Source: Ipomoea triloba (lineage: Eukaryota; Streptophyta; Magnoliopsida; Solanales; Convolvulaceae). From it: a stretch of DNA of 64,000 bases. Below are positions 1-11,004 of this stretch, one piece after another (within the stretch, counting starts at the first letter, position 1; every line of letters starts with the position of its first letter). The notes beneath the pieces are model-generated. The model was not told the DNA's origin and did no database searches. It was given only the letters and a program-made list of their open reading frames with translations. Position numbers and translations under genes: made by a program. The stretch is taken from assembly GCF_003576645.1 (NCBI RefSeq), contig NC_044925.1, positions 6,589,021-6,653,020 of the forward strand, given 5' to 3'.

Positions 1-56
<56 letters not shown>
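1..56. repeat. (AT)n microsatellite
   Basis: Uninterrupted AT dinucleotides up to the window edge. It sits where the second LTR (2198-4611) also carries a long AT run, so it is part of the LTR and not independent. Confidence 0.97.
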
Positions 57-59
<3 letters not shown>

Positions 60-1205
60 ATTATGGTATATATATTGTATTATGGTAATATATTGTATTA
101 TGGTATATATATTCAAGACTTAGCATTATCTAGAGATTTCACTCTCTCTCTTCCCCTACTCATCCTTCACGCCATTCCCATTCATTTTCCCTTCAAAGAT
201 TGGTCTTCATTTCATCTCCAAGATTTCAAGCAAAGATCCTTCTTTTATTCTTCTTCAAGAAAGATCATGGTAAGATCCTACATTTTCTTGCATTTCCTCC
301 CCTTTGTTGACTATCTTTATGAACTCTTTCCTTCTTTTTCTTGTGGTGGGTTTTGGGTTGATAGATGATCAAGAAGTGATGGTTGCTAGGATGAGCTTAG
401 GATTTATGGTTGCTTGTGGATTGATAAAGCTTCAAGAGGTAACCATCCATGTCTCACTAAACCTATTTTCACTCATGATCTATGTATATGATTTGGTGTT
501 TGGAATTCTGTGAATTTCTTGGGGTTATAGCTTTGTTTTAATGGTCTGTGTACCTATATTGTGGATTGTTGGACTTGTGTTCATTATCCTTTGTATCTAG
601 TTATGTATAAGCAACTCTTGTTATGGATTCCATGATTTATTTGGCTTCTGAGATATGTGATTTGTGTATTCTAAGCATGTTTTGCATTCTGGAATAATTC
701 ATCATGTATTCTGTTCTGTCTGGGAGTTTTGGTGCGTTGAGAATGCACTTACGGTGCACACCGGCGGTATAATGTGTCCCGCCAGTGTGTTCCTCAAGTG
801 TAAGGGCGGTAAGGTGCGGCAGAGGGTGGCGATCCGCCCCTTCGTGCAGAAGGGTGTATCGGTGCAGGTTGTTCCGCCAGGGTGATCCGCAAGGTCATTC
901 TGGGTTCTATTTCCAGTAGCCATTTTTGTGATCTGTGATCTTGTTGATTCATTCCCAATTCTGGAACTTGTCTTTGGTATGTTGTTGAGTGTTTCACCTT
1001 GGTTATTGAGTATTTATTCATGTCCTTTGGTTCATTTATCTTGATTTGTTGGGTTAGTATTGTTAGTTTATTCCTTGGCTATTGTCTGAACATATATCCT
1101 GTGTTCTTTTCTTGAGTTGAGAACTGTTGGTGGAATAATTCTTGGGAGTATGAGTCTGAGGTTAGTATGAGGAGACCTTGAGTCTTTTGAGTATCTTTTG
1201 GCTTG

Positions 1206-1440
1206 TTGAGGGTGAACTAACTATGGGCTTATGCCTCTGTGGAACTAACTGTGGGTTTGTGCCTCTGTGGAACTAACTGTGGGCATCATTTGCCTCTGTA
1301 GTAATGGGCATCGTTTGCCTCTGTGGTTGGGATTTTGCCTCTGTGGTAATGGGCATCATATGCCTCTGTGGTTGGGCTTTGTGCCTCTATGGTAATGGGC
1401 TTCGTGCCTCTGTGGTTGGGCTTTACGCCTCTGTGTACTA
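1206..1440 (+). repeat. Minisatellite inside family A LTR
   Basis: About ten irregular 20-28 bp units built on 'gggcat..tgcctctgtgg'. The second LTR has a matching array at 3620-3815, so the array is ancestral to both copies but has diverged in unit sequence. Confidence 0.85.
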
Positions 1441-2289
1441 ACTTTGGTTTGGTGGTTGGTATGAGCGATAGTATGGCGGTTCGGAGGTTGTAGTTGGGAT
1501 TCTATTCTCGGTAATGTGTATTTGTTGGTTTCCATTGTAGTTACTTGGTTGAGTTGTATCTCAATTGATATCTTGTTGATTCCTTGTGATTATTCTGTTG
1601 GATTTATGGTTCAGTTAGTCTCTTGATTATAGACTCGTTGTCTTGTATATTCATATTACATATTGGTTTCAATTGGAAGAGTCTTGGTTTGTGACTTATT
1701 CAACTTATTGTTGTTGAGTCTCTGATTTAAATATAGAACAGTTCGTTGGTGCGTATATTCTATATGTGTGTGTAAACCTATTTACAAACCTTATTATACT
1801 ATGTATATTCACGAGTGTGAGTGGTTGGTTGCTTAACATTCTTTTGCTAATGATTTCCTAAACTGTTTTCCAGGTATGGAGTAGTTTGAGCCGAGAGCGC
1901 GATAGAGATAGTTCTTCTATTTGCTATGCTTAGACTAGTACTCGTTTTAGACATTTGGGCCTGTGTGCTTTAGTATGGATTCTGTATTTACTCTTACAGC
2001 TATCTTTATGTTTTTGGATTGACGTTTTATGGATTTTAGCCTGTGCATCTAGGATTGGTTTAACCTAGATGTGGCATGACACCCATTAAGGTTTTAAATG
2101 CTTCCGCTATGTTATATGGTTAGTTTATGAGATTTATAGCTTTTGTATTTAAGTTATGCCTATCTCAGCGTGAAAAAGTTGGGGGTGTCACAGTTACTGT
2201 AGTACCCCGTAAATCCGTTCGAGCCTTGAGACCGGTAATTAATTCCACCGGGCGACTTATTTGATTTAATTGGGCTTAGTCTTTCCAAT

Positions 2290-2291
<2 letters not shown>

Positions 2292-2376
<85 letters not shown>
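2292..2376. repeat. (AT)n microsatellite
   Basis: About 85 bp of AT dinucleotides inside the family A LTR, near its 5' end. Confidence 0.97.
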
Positions 2377-2379
<3 letters not shown>

Positions 2380-3623
2380 TTGGAAGATTAACTCCTTACA
2401 AACTAGTAGTATAATGAATAATGTGTGACCCATTTTATAAGGGCCCATTATTTTATGTCTTACCCTAGTTAATACATACATAATATATGTAATGATCTTT
2501 CCCTACTAATATAAAAGTCTTGTACTTGCAACCCTATTTCCCTTTTCATTCCCTGCAAGAATAATCCATCCTACTCCTTTCACCTCTAAAGAACCCTAAA
2601 GTGAATCCTACACTTTCATCTTCAAGATTCAAGTCAAGGTTGCTTTTTTAGGATTGTTAAGGCTTGGGTAAGTGTCTATCTCTAGGAATATACCTTGCAT
2701 TATGTTATTTTCATAATCTTTATACAAGTTATTATGTTATTCTTTTGGGGATCTTTTGGGGAAAATATGATCAAGGTGGAGGTGAAGCTTTGTGAGGAGG
2801 TTTGAGAGTTCTTGGGTGAAGTGTGCTTCAAGAGGTAACCACTATGTCCACCAAAATCTACTTTCACACTCTCAATCTATGATATTATTTGGTGTATTGG
2901 AATCCTGATGATTTCCTTGCTGTTAGCCTATTTGTTGTTGTTTGTGAAGTCATTTTGATGGATTATGGACTTGTGTTCTTGATCCTTTGTTTATTGATGT
3001 TTATGGATATTTATTGGTATGGATTCCTTGTTTATTTGGCTTCTGGGAGTTGTAATCTGAACATTTTGATCCTAGTTTTGCATTCTGATCTGAACATTGC
3101 GTATTCTGTCTAAGTCTGTGATCTGAGGTTTGGGTTTGCCCTTGCGGAGTACCCCAGCGGTATAATGTGTCCCGATGGAGTCTTCCGTAAGTGGTTCACG
3201 GTGAGGGATGGCGGAAGAGAGGGTTCCGTCGAGGTAGTCTGCTCCCTTCTTGCGGAGGAGAGTGGCGGAGGGCGGAGTTCCGTTGGAGGGTTCCGTTAGT
3301 TCTGCTGGAGTTCTGTTCCAGTGAGCTATTTATTCTGTGGTCTGTTTGTTTGGTTGTTTCCCCTTTAATTTTGAACCTTGTTGGAGTATTTTGTTGGGTA
3401 TTTTACCATGTCTTTGGAGTATTTATTCATATCTCTTGGTCCATCTTTTGAATCTCTTGCTTTGTTGAATCCTTGATTATATTATCTGGGAGTTGGTTTG
3501 TGTTCATAATCTGAAATGAACACTCTGAGTGGTGGTTCTTCGGTTGGGGTTGAGGTTGGATGTGGAAGGTGGATCTTTGAGTATCTTTGTGTATTTTGGG
3601 GCTTCATTTGCCATTGTGTATAT

Positions 3624-3815
3624 GGGCACTATTTGCCATTTGTGTATATGGGCACTATTTGCCATTTGTGTATATGGGCACTAATTGCCATTTGTGTATA
3701 TGGGCACTATTTGCCATTTGTGTAGTTGAGGACTATTTGCCTCTATGTATTCAGGCACGATTTGCCTTTGTGTATTTCGGGCACCATTTGCCTTTATGCT
3801 TCGGGCATTATATGC
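3624..3815 (+). repeat. 26-bp minisatellite in family A LTR
   Basis: Units begin at about 3624, 3650, 3676 and 3702 with the form 'gggcactatttgccatttgtgtatat', then decay into shorter variants. It is homologous in position to 1206-1440. Confidence 0.9.
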
Positions 3816-4616
3816 CTCCGTGAATTGAGTTTGGGTTTGATGTTTGGTCTGAGGGTTGGTGTTGGTTGGAGGGTAAGGGTTAGTGCTTATCCTTAGGTTG
3901 AGGTCTGTTTGGTCTCTTATTTGATTCTTGAGTTATATCATATCTCGTTGGTTGTTGATTATTCTTGGATATATTCTTGTTGGTCGTTTCTTATGAGTAT
4001 TCTATTGAATCCTTGATTCTGTTGATATCTTGTTGTCTTGTGCAATTCAATTGAATATTGATATTGTTGAGAAGTCTTGGTTTATCCTTTATTCAGCGTG
4101 TTGTTGTTGAGTATCCGATTTTACATATTGAACAGTTCATTGGTGTATATATTCTATATGGGTGTGTAAACCTATTTACAACTTATTATATATCTATATT
4201 TCCTTCCGAGTGTGAGTGGTGGTTGCTTAGCAGTCTTTTGCTAATGGTTTCTTGTATGTTTTCCAGGTATGCAATAAGTCTAAACGAGAGCGCGTTAGAG
4301 CTTATCTTTATGAGGAAGCTTAGACTAGTCGTTGATGTTTTAGCCTTTATGTTTGGGCCTGTGTGCCAATGATGAGACTATATACTCTTGTTTAGATTTC
4401 AGATGTTTTGATATTACTTGAGGATTATATCTATACAGTTCAGTTCTTTTGGTTAGCCTGTGCATCTAGGCCGTGCTTTCTCTTACCTAGATGTGGCATG
4501 ATACCCCTTTAGGTTATAAATCGCTTCCGCTATGTATGTTTGATAGTTGAGATAGACAGCTTTTGCGTTAAAGTTTAGCTATCTCGGCTTGTGAAAAGTT
4601 GGGGTGTCACAGTTAC

Positions 4617-5139
4617 TCCAGAGATTATTGATGTCATTGATACAACTGATTTCATTCCAGCTGTGAGACTCCAGAGCTGATTGGTGCTTTGATCATGCTC
4701 TTTTGTCAAGTTGTGACACTTAGTTTCCTAGTGCTTCTACCTTCTTGTGCTTAAATGCGCATTGTTTAATTCCCACGACTATCCTTAGAGAAAGACAACC
4801 CAAGCAAAGATTTCATCCTACTCAACGTACTTTTCATCCATCACTTACTATGATTATCATGTGGTTAATGTATCTTTCCTTCCCACTACCTTGCACTGCA
4901 GATCACGCACATCCTTTGCTAGTTCCACAATCTTCAAGGCTTGGGCTCCCCAGGAAAGTTTCGGTGATTCATCACTACTCTCCTCAACTACATCCAGAAA
5001 AATTGCAACATATTCTACTCTCCGGTGTGTAAGTACCATGATTTGTCATTCCGAGAGAATGAGTGTTTTACAATGGGAAAATTCGATATGTTTTACCCCT
5101 TGAGAGGGAATATTGATATGAGAGGACTTGGAGTCTTAT
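4617..5139 (-). other. Unassigned DNA with a coding-like antisense stretch
   Basis: The minus strand is open from 5039 to 4857 and reads like ordinary protein, for example LSWGAQALKIVELAKDVRD, without low complexity. No start, splice sites or extension could be fixed on either side and the family was not recognised. It may be one exon of a decayed host gene or a chance frame. Confidence 0.25.
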
Positions 5140-5640
5140 GATTGTAGCAAAAATGAGATGAGTGTACGGGTGTGAAATGTCATCCTTAGGGTATTGGGGG
5201 TTATGGCATGCAATATGCAATCACAAGCAACTATGCACTAACATAAGGAAATCAACAAGAAGCTAAGCTATCCATAACAAGTTTTTAAGCGTATGGTAAC
5301 TAAACTAAATAGTAAAAACACTTATAAACAAGAGATAAACATGAAATAAAGAAATATGACTCAAGTTAGGGAGCATTATCATCTATATGCAAAACACAAC
5401 CTAAGGATTGGGGAAAAATCACACAACCAAGGAATTGAGGGAATGCACGTAGGAATCCTAGTCTATAAGTCACTCTCGTGATAAATAAAAAAGGATTAGA
5501 ACAAGGAATTATCCCACTCTGGTGATGTATCAATTCCAAGTTCTTCAAGAACACAAAGCATCAAGAACTCCCAATTTCCCCCATTTTCATATGAGGCCGA
5601 GTTGGCTGGAGCAAGTTTCTCGAGCAGACTTCCCGACCTC
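5140..5640 (-). mobile_element. Truncated Athila-type LTR fragment
   Basis: Matches the solo LTR at 12747-14045 in several blocks. The clearest is 'ggattagaacaaggaat..ccc..tggtgatgtatcaa..ccaagttcttcaagag' at 5490-5550 against 13098-13150. It has no second terminus and no target duplication, so it is a fragment. Confidence 0.65.
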
Positions 5641-6278
5641 TGTGTTGGATCCTCCGACCATGCACTTTATTGATCGTGGTATAAATTCATGGGCTGGCTG
5701 GAACAAGTTTCTTATTTCTCTACTCTAATCATCGCCGCCGTCGAACCGCTTCTCCACCACACTTCATCACCATTGTCGTCAACTTCATCCGATGGTGAGA
5801 CCTCGTCTCTGCAGCCTCAGACAGGGTTGCGTGCAAGAAGAGTGCTGGTTGCTTTGGAAGTAGGAGAAGGCAGAAATCGAAGATTGCATGCAGTCTGGTT
5901 CGTGGCGAGTAGGGGTGGAGCGTGAAAGTAGAGAAAATAGCAATTAAATAATTAGAAATTACATGCAATCTGATTGATGGAGGTGGTAGTGGAAGGAGAG
6001 AGACGCGATAGAACCAAAGGAAAAGAAAAACGAAAAAGGGAAGAAATGAAACAATAACAGATCATTGCTAATGCTTGGACTTACGTCGGATACCAGGCAA
6101 GTCACGTTTGCATGCAATTGCACGGTCTTGACCGTCTCGGCTTGACCTCACCGTGTGTTAGTCACCATGCCGCGATTTATCAGCCGAGCGGTTCTCGACT
6201 TGTTTAGCGAAGCTCCGGACTTGTGGTGATCGTCATTTACCTTATGAGCAGCTAAGGCTATTATTGGAGCATGCTGCT
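5641..6278. other. Intergenic or old retroelement DNA
   Basis: Roughly 5720-5930 is GC-richer with no usable frame. From about 6061 the composition resembles the old element at 11005-12741. Joining 6278 to 11005 across the solo LTR gives a plausible continuous host sequence. No gene recognised. Confidence 0.4.
6274..6278. repeat. Target-site duplication ctgct (left copy)
   Basis: Identical to 11000-11004 on the other side of the solo LTR. Confidence 0.75.
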
Positions 6279-7570
6279 TGAAGAGCAGTGATACGTGGTG
6301 AGGTGTGATAAGAGATATGAAATGAAGGGTGATGTTAAAACGAAGAGTCTTGAACTCCCCGAGTGTCGTGTCTCACGTGGATGGCAAATTGGAGAATGTA
6401 GGTTTCCTATCTTTTATGGTTTAGATAACACTAAAGATGAAAATATAGAGATTGATAAAGTAAGGTAGTGAGAATGCAAAGGTTGGAGTAAGGTTTTAAG
6501 AAATAAATGTGAAATGAAGGCGGATGGGGGCTAGAATGTCGTGGAGAATGGTTCAAAGCGTACGGGAGAGATTTGATTTCCCTTGAGATATGATTGAAGG
6601 AGCTTGGAACACTGTCCTGAGTGACGTCACACTCAAGCTCCCAATCCTCAGTCGATTGGGGAATTTTGTCGAACACTTTGTCTACAAGTTCCCTCCGGAT
6701 CTCATCTTCTCAGATTGAGAGCGGGAGATGTGGGTAGTAGGCTCCCATCCCTTTGCGATATCTCGCCAAAGGGATGATCCTATATTCTTGAAGAGATCGG
6801 GGCCCTCGATCTAACAAGTTCATCCAAAACATACACACAATTTCAACAATCCCAAAGAAATCAAAACTCATTCAATAATTTAAGATCATGAACACCAAGT
6901 CTCCATTCTTCCTAGCCCCTTTCCTAAGGACTAGCCCTTCATAGGCTTCAATAACATCATTTCATTCAAATAGCAAAGCATATTTACAAGATCAAAGTAA
7001 AAAGCAAATATCTTTAGGAAAATGAAAGGGCAAGAGAGAATTCCAAAGAGAAATCAAATAGCAATGAAAGAGTTTACCCAAAAGGATTCCAAAGCTTTGG
7101 AGATCCAAGTTTTTCTTCTCCAAGGAGTTCTTCCTCCTCTCACTAATCCTATCTAACCCTAATCTAAAATGAGAAATGAAAAATTGAAAAAAGACTCCTC
7201 TCTCCCAGCTGAAATGTCCCTTTTATACTAAAATATCGCGGAAGGTTATGGTGCCCGTCCACGCCAATCCACACGCGTGTGGGCAGGCGTGGATGCTCAC
7301 TGGAATAATTCCACGCACGCTCACACGCGTGGTGAGGCTTGTGGACGAGAATTTCTCCGTTTTCGTTTCCTTTGTTGTTTTTGGCTTGGTCTTTGCGTGT
7401 ACCTGTTTGGATTGGTTCTTCTCTATATCGTTCATGCTTTCCTTGGTTGATTTCAGCCTTTGATCCTGTGGAATCTCTTAAAACATATCACACAAAGCTC
7501 TTTTGCAATTTGTTAGCAAAATATCATGAAAATACATAGTTGCACCTTTCAAATCTTTGTTTTGGCAAGA

Positions 7571-7573
7571 AAT
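7571..7573. repeat. CACTA target duplication aat (left copy)
   Basis: Three bases, repeated at 10952-10954, as expected for CACTA insertion. Confidence 0.85.
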
Positions 7574-7799
7574 CACTACAACAAACCGTGTTTTTAGCGA
7601 CATATACTTAGCAGCGGTTATATATAACCGCCTCTAAATAATTATTTCGAGGCGGTTATATAAACCACTGCTAATTTAATATGTAAACTTAAATAATTAA
7701 TTGTTAGCTACAATTATATGTGGCGGTTCATCATAACCGCCACTAAATAATTAAAACACTAATAAATCAGTAAATAATAATAATAATAATAGTAAATCA

Positions 7800-8170
7800 G
7801 TAATTGTTCTCGCCTTCTTCACCGACCATTTTCTCTGTCTTCTTCGATCACACCCTCCATTTTCTGATTTCTCCGTCTTCTCCGATCGCTCTTCCCTGCG
7901 ATTCCGGCGGCCGCCTCTTCCCTGCGATTCCACCTCTTCTCTCGCCGCCGCTCATCTTCAAATCTTCTCAACCCTCACTCACCGCTCATCGCTCATCGCT
8001 CACTGTTTTTTTCCTCATGTCGAACCAAGCTCCGAGAAGCTATCCTCTCAATCTCAAGCCCCCAAGCTCGCCAGTTAGTCACCGCTCCGTCTCGTCCCGT
8101 CGCCGGCGTCGACGCTTAACCGGACTCCTCTGCCACCTAGAAGCTTCAAACATCTTTTGAACTAATATCG
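7800..8170 (+). other. Captured or element-derived leader region, coding unproven
   Basis: C- and T-rich sequence with an open frame at 7804-8160 rich in Ser, Pro and Arg. It lies between the 5' subterminal repeats and the first kinesin exon. It looks like a plant 5' UTR or promoter-proximal region, but may be a second captured fragment. No domain recognised. Confidence 0.3.
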
Positions 8171-8530
8171 TAAGTGTTGTTTCTTTCAAATTCTTTTTTT
8201 TTTTAATTTAATCTGTATATAATCTCTAGAAGAATTTGTATTTATTCACACTGCAAATGTATCTTTTTTAAATCACAGCAACTACAGAATAGTAATTTGA
8301 TTCTCGACTTCATTTGCGAGTTAATGAGCTAGGGATTTTGCGTTTTGGGGATTTTTTTCATGGGTAATTGTAGGTTGTGGTGAGGATCAGGTCTATGCAT
8401 TAATTACTGTTTTGAGCTCAAATATGTTCTTGATTGGATGCTTATGTTATCTACTTAGTTTAATTTGCTCAACTTGAGAAAATGTTTGAATTGGGGTATT
8501 GATTTTCACAACTTGTTCTGTGTAAATGAG

Positions 8531-10411
8531 GAGGATGTATTTCAATCAGTTGGGATGGATCCCTTTGGTTAAGGATGCATTGGCAGGTTATAACACATCA
8601 CTCTTGGCTTATGGACAGGTAGTGTATGATAAGCTGATTTTTATCCTCATCTTTTTATGTCCTTGATTCTTAGGTCTTTCTATATATTAGTAGAAGTACT
8701 TACATTTGGTTAATTGTTACCAGACCGGGAGTGGAAAGACATACACATTGTGGGGACCTCCCAGTGCAATGGTTGAGACTCCATCAACCAATCGTCTTCA
8801 GGGCATTGTTCCACGCATTTTTCAGATGTTGTTTGATAACATTCAAAGAGTAAGTCTGCCATTTTGGCCCTTTCTTTTGTCATGTTAAAATGCAAAGGAA
8901 GTATGGAATAGGGCATTCCTGATTTTTTTTTGACTATTTAGGAGCATGAGAATTCTAAAGATAAACAAATAAGTAACCAATGCCGTTGTTCATTCCTTGA
9001 GGTAAATTACGTTGACACCTTGGACGTATTCTTATACTGGTGTTGAGATATGTACTAAGTAGCTTACTGACTGTTGCAGGTATACAATGGCCATATTGGG
9101 GATTTACTTGATCCTATGCAGAGGAATTTGAAGGTAAAAATTCTGCATCCTTTCATGCAAGCAAAAAGTTAATTTCAAAATTTTGTTATGCTATTCTTCA
9201 TTAGTGTGTATGGTAATGAGAATGAAGTCTTTGGTTGTAATGCTTCAAATAAAGGATGACACCAAAAATGGATTTTATGTTGAGAATCTGACAGAGGAAT
9301 ATGTGAGCACATATGAAGATGTCACACAGATTTTGATTAAGGTAAGAAACATCAATAAATTTGACATTGTCTGTAATTTATAGTTCTTTAATTTATGTTT
9401 TTATTTACACTTTCACAAGTGATTCTAGTGTTACTTGATCCCATGTAATGTTGATTTGGTTGCGTACCACTGTGCAGGGTCTTTCAAGTAGAAAGGTTGG
9501 GTCAACAGGAGTAAACTCAAAAAGTTCAAGGTCTCATGGTGTGTTCACATGCATCATTGAGTCCTGGCGCAAGGTATTGTCATGATCTTTTAGGTTACAA
9601 TACATGTGCCATTGACTTTCTTTACACACTATTTAGATGGGTAGGAAGTGAGGTTAAGGAAATGTGAGGGAATACAAATAATGTATAAGGTGCCAAAATT
9701 ATGATATTATGTCAAGATTACTTATTCATCTATATGAATGTATTAGGAGAACTCATCAAAGTGCTTTGGTAGTTTGAAGACAAGCAGAACTACCCTTGTT
9801 GATCTTGCTTGATTTGAACAAAATATACTTGAAGATGCTGGTTGACAATCTATAAAGAAAGGAAAATTCGTGAAGAAGTCTACTGTCACAATTGGGGTAT
9901 GTCTAATACATAGATATCAGTTGTTTGATAATCTTTTGGTGGCAACTGCACCAATTTCATTTTACTTATTGTCCTTGACATATTTTCGAATTTGCAGCTT
10001 CTAGAATGGAATGGTAACAGAGATTGTGAACAAGAGATTGTTAAAGAAATCCAGGGAGAGGTCGATCACGATGATAGGGGCAAATGCTTTGATATGGTAG
10101 AAAGGGATTCCCTTCCTACATAAATTGAAAATCTAAAGAGCAAACTGCAGCCATATACTGATGACCCTATGAACAAATCAACCGAAAGAGCGTGGACCTC
10201 TTTGTTGTTGCAATCAATTCAATTGGGAAAGAGTGGTGCATATGCAAAAGGTTGTAGTGAGAAAGAACTTGAGGCAGAAAGGCAGAGATGGACCGAGATG
10301 GAGAGTGAATGGATTTCTCTAACTGATGAATTGAGAATCGATCTTGAGTCCATCCGCCAACGAGCAGAGAAGGTGGAGATGGAGTTGAAACTTGAGAAGT
10401 GTACAGAGTAG
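8531..10411 (+). pseudogene. Kinesin-12-like motor gene fragment inside CACTA element
   Basis: Exon-like blocks with GT/AG borders at 8531-8618, 8724-8849, 8942-9001, 9080-9133, 9249-9341, 9478-9573, 9747-9896 and 9998-10411. They encode the first part of a kinesin motor: AGYNTSLLAYGQ, the P-loop GSGKTYT, and the switch I motif SSRSH. The sequence then jumps to a downstream coiled-coil segment (WTEMESEWISLTDELRIDLE) typical of plant phragmoplast kinesin-12. The rest of the motor domain is missing. Lesions: a frameshift near 8558; an apparent AG-to-AA splice acceptor change at 9247-9248; stops at 9810 (replacing the switch II glycine of DLAG), 9843, 10121 and 10409. It cannot encode a motor. 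Family kinesin-12 is likely; the exact member is not determined. Confidence 0.88.
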
Positions 10412-10951
10412 TTGGATGATGCACTTCAAAGATCTGTCATTTGATGTTGCTTTTGAATACTATGCTCAAATATTAATATATTATTGAATACTATTGAATG
10501 TTACAACTGATTTTCTTTCCAATTAAATGCGTATATAGAGTTTATTTGTGATTGCAATACACATTTTAATGAAAAGATTTTTGAATAAATATAATTAAAT
10601 GATAATTATAAAAATAAAATAATTTAATTATAAATAAAGAAAAACATTTAGCGACACTTAATAACCGCCACTAAAATTTAAAGGAATAAACTAATAGTTA
10701 TATTTAGTGGCGGTTAGAGAACCGCCGCTAAAAGCAAAGTAAACTACCTTATATTTAGCGGCGGTTTCAAAACCGCCGCTAAATGCAATGCTGATCAACA
10801 ATTCCCGCACTTGTCTAAAACCGCCTCTAAATCCTTCGCGACACACTATTTAGACACGGTTGGAGAACCGCCTCTAAATAGTTTAATGGCGGTTTTGGAC
10901 CGTCTCTAAATAACAAATTAACCGCCTCTAAATAACCTTTTTGGTGTAGTG

Positions 10952-10954
10952 AAT
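10952..10954. repeat. CACTA target duplication aat (right copy)
   Basis: Matches 7571-7573. Confidence 0.85.
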
Positions 10955-11004
10955 CAACTTAATTAGTTCTAGATAGTTAGGTACTTTTGGCGTCTATCAC
11001 TGCT

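Larger units (their letters stand above)
1..2192 (+). mobile_element. LTR of retrotransposon family A, 5' end outside window
   Basis: The segment can be followed alongside 2198-4611 in the same order: AT run, pyrimidine-rich leader, tandem repeats of a 'gggca..tttgcctctgtg' type, the 'gcctgtgcatctagg..tagatgtggcatgacacc' block, and the end ggggtgtcaca. It ends in CA at 2192 and is followed by gttac. No gag or pol coding is seen, so it is probably a solo LTR. By comparison with the second copy, roughly 90 bp are missing to the left. Assignment to Ty3/gypsy is inferred from LTR style only. Confidence 0.75.
2198..4611 (+). mobile_element. Solo LTR of family A with target duplication gttac
   Basis: A 2414-bp LTR starting tgtagtacccc and ending ggggtgtcaca, flanked by gttac at 2193-2197 and 4612-4616. 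No primer-binding site, polypurine tract or coding region adjoins it, which is what remains after LTR-LTR recombination. It is directly abutted on the left by the related LTR. A family name cannot be given without a database search. Confidence 0.8.
7574..10951 (+). mobile_element. Non-autonomous CACTA transposon carrying host gene fragments (Pack-CACTA)
   Basis: A 3378-bp element starting CACTACAACAAA and ending ttttggtgtagtg, flanked by aat. Both ends carry many copies, in both orientations, of a subterminal motif like 'aaccgcc(a/t/g)ctaaat' (7609-7750 and 10640-10935). Such subterminal repeats are the expected transposase-binding sites in this superfamily. No transposase (TNPA/TNPD) coding is present. 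The interior is mostly a decayed kinesin gene with exons and introns, so genomic DNA was captured and not cDNA. It lies inside an Athila-type solo LTR and is therefore younger than that LTR. Confidence 0.93.
6279..10999 (-). mobile_element. Athila-type solo LTR, split by a CACTA transposon
   Basis: On the minus strand the LTR begins TGATAGACGCCAAAAG at 10999 and ends in CA at 6279. The 5-bp duplication ctgct lies at 6274-6278 and 11000-11004. Removing the CACTA insertion and its 3-bp duplication leaves about 1340 bp, close to the other LTRs here (1299, 1399 and 1323 bp). It contains the family's end motif 'aaaacgaagagtc..ctccccgagtgtcg' near 6343 and palindromic CACACGCGTG boxes at 7260-7335. 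No internal region adjoins it. Confidence 0.85.

Noticed and set aside
2266..2481. Frame rich in Tyr-Ile
   Set aside because: Translation of the AT microsatellite.
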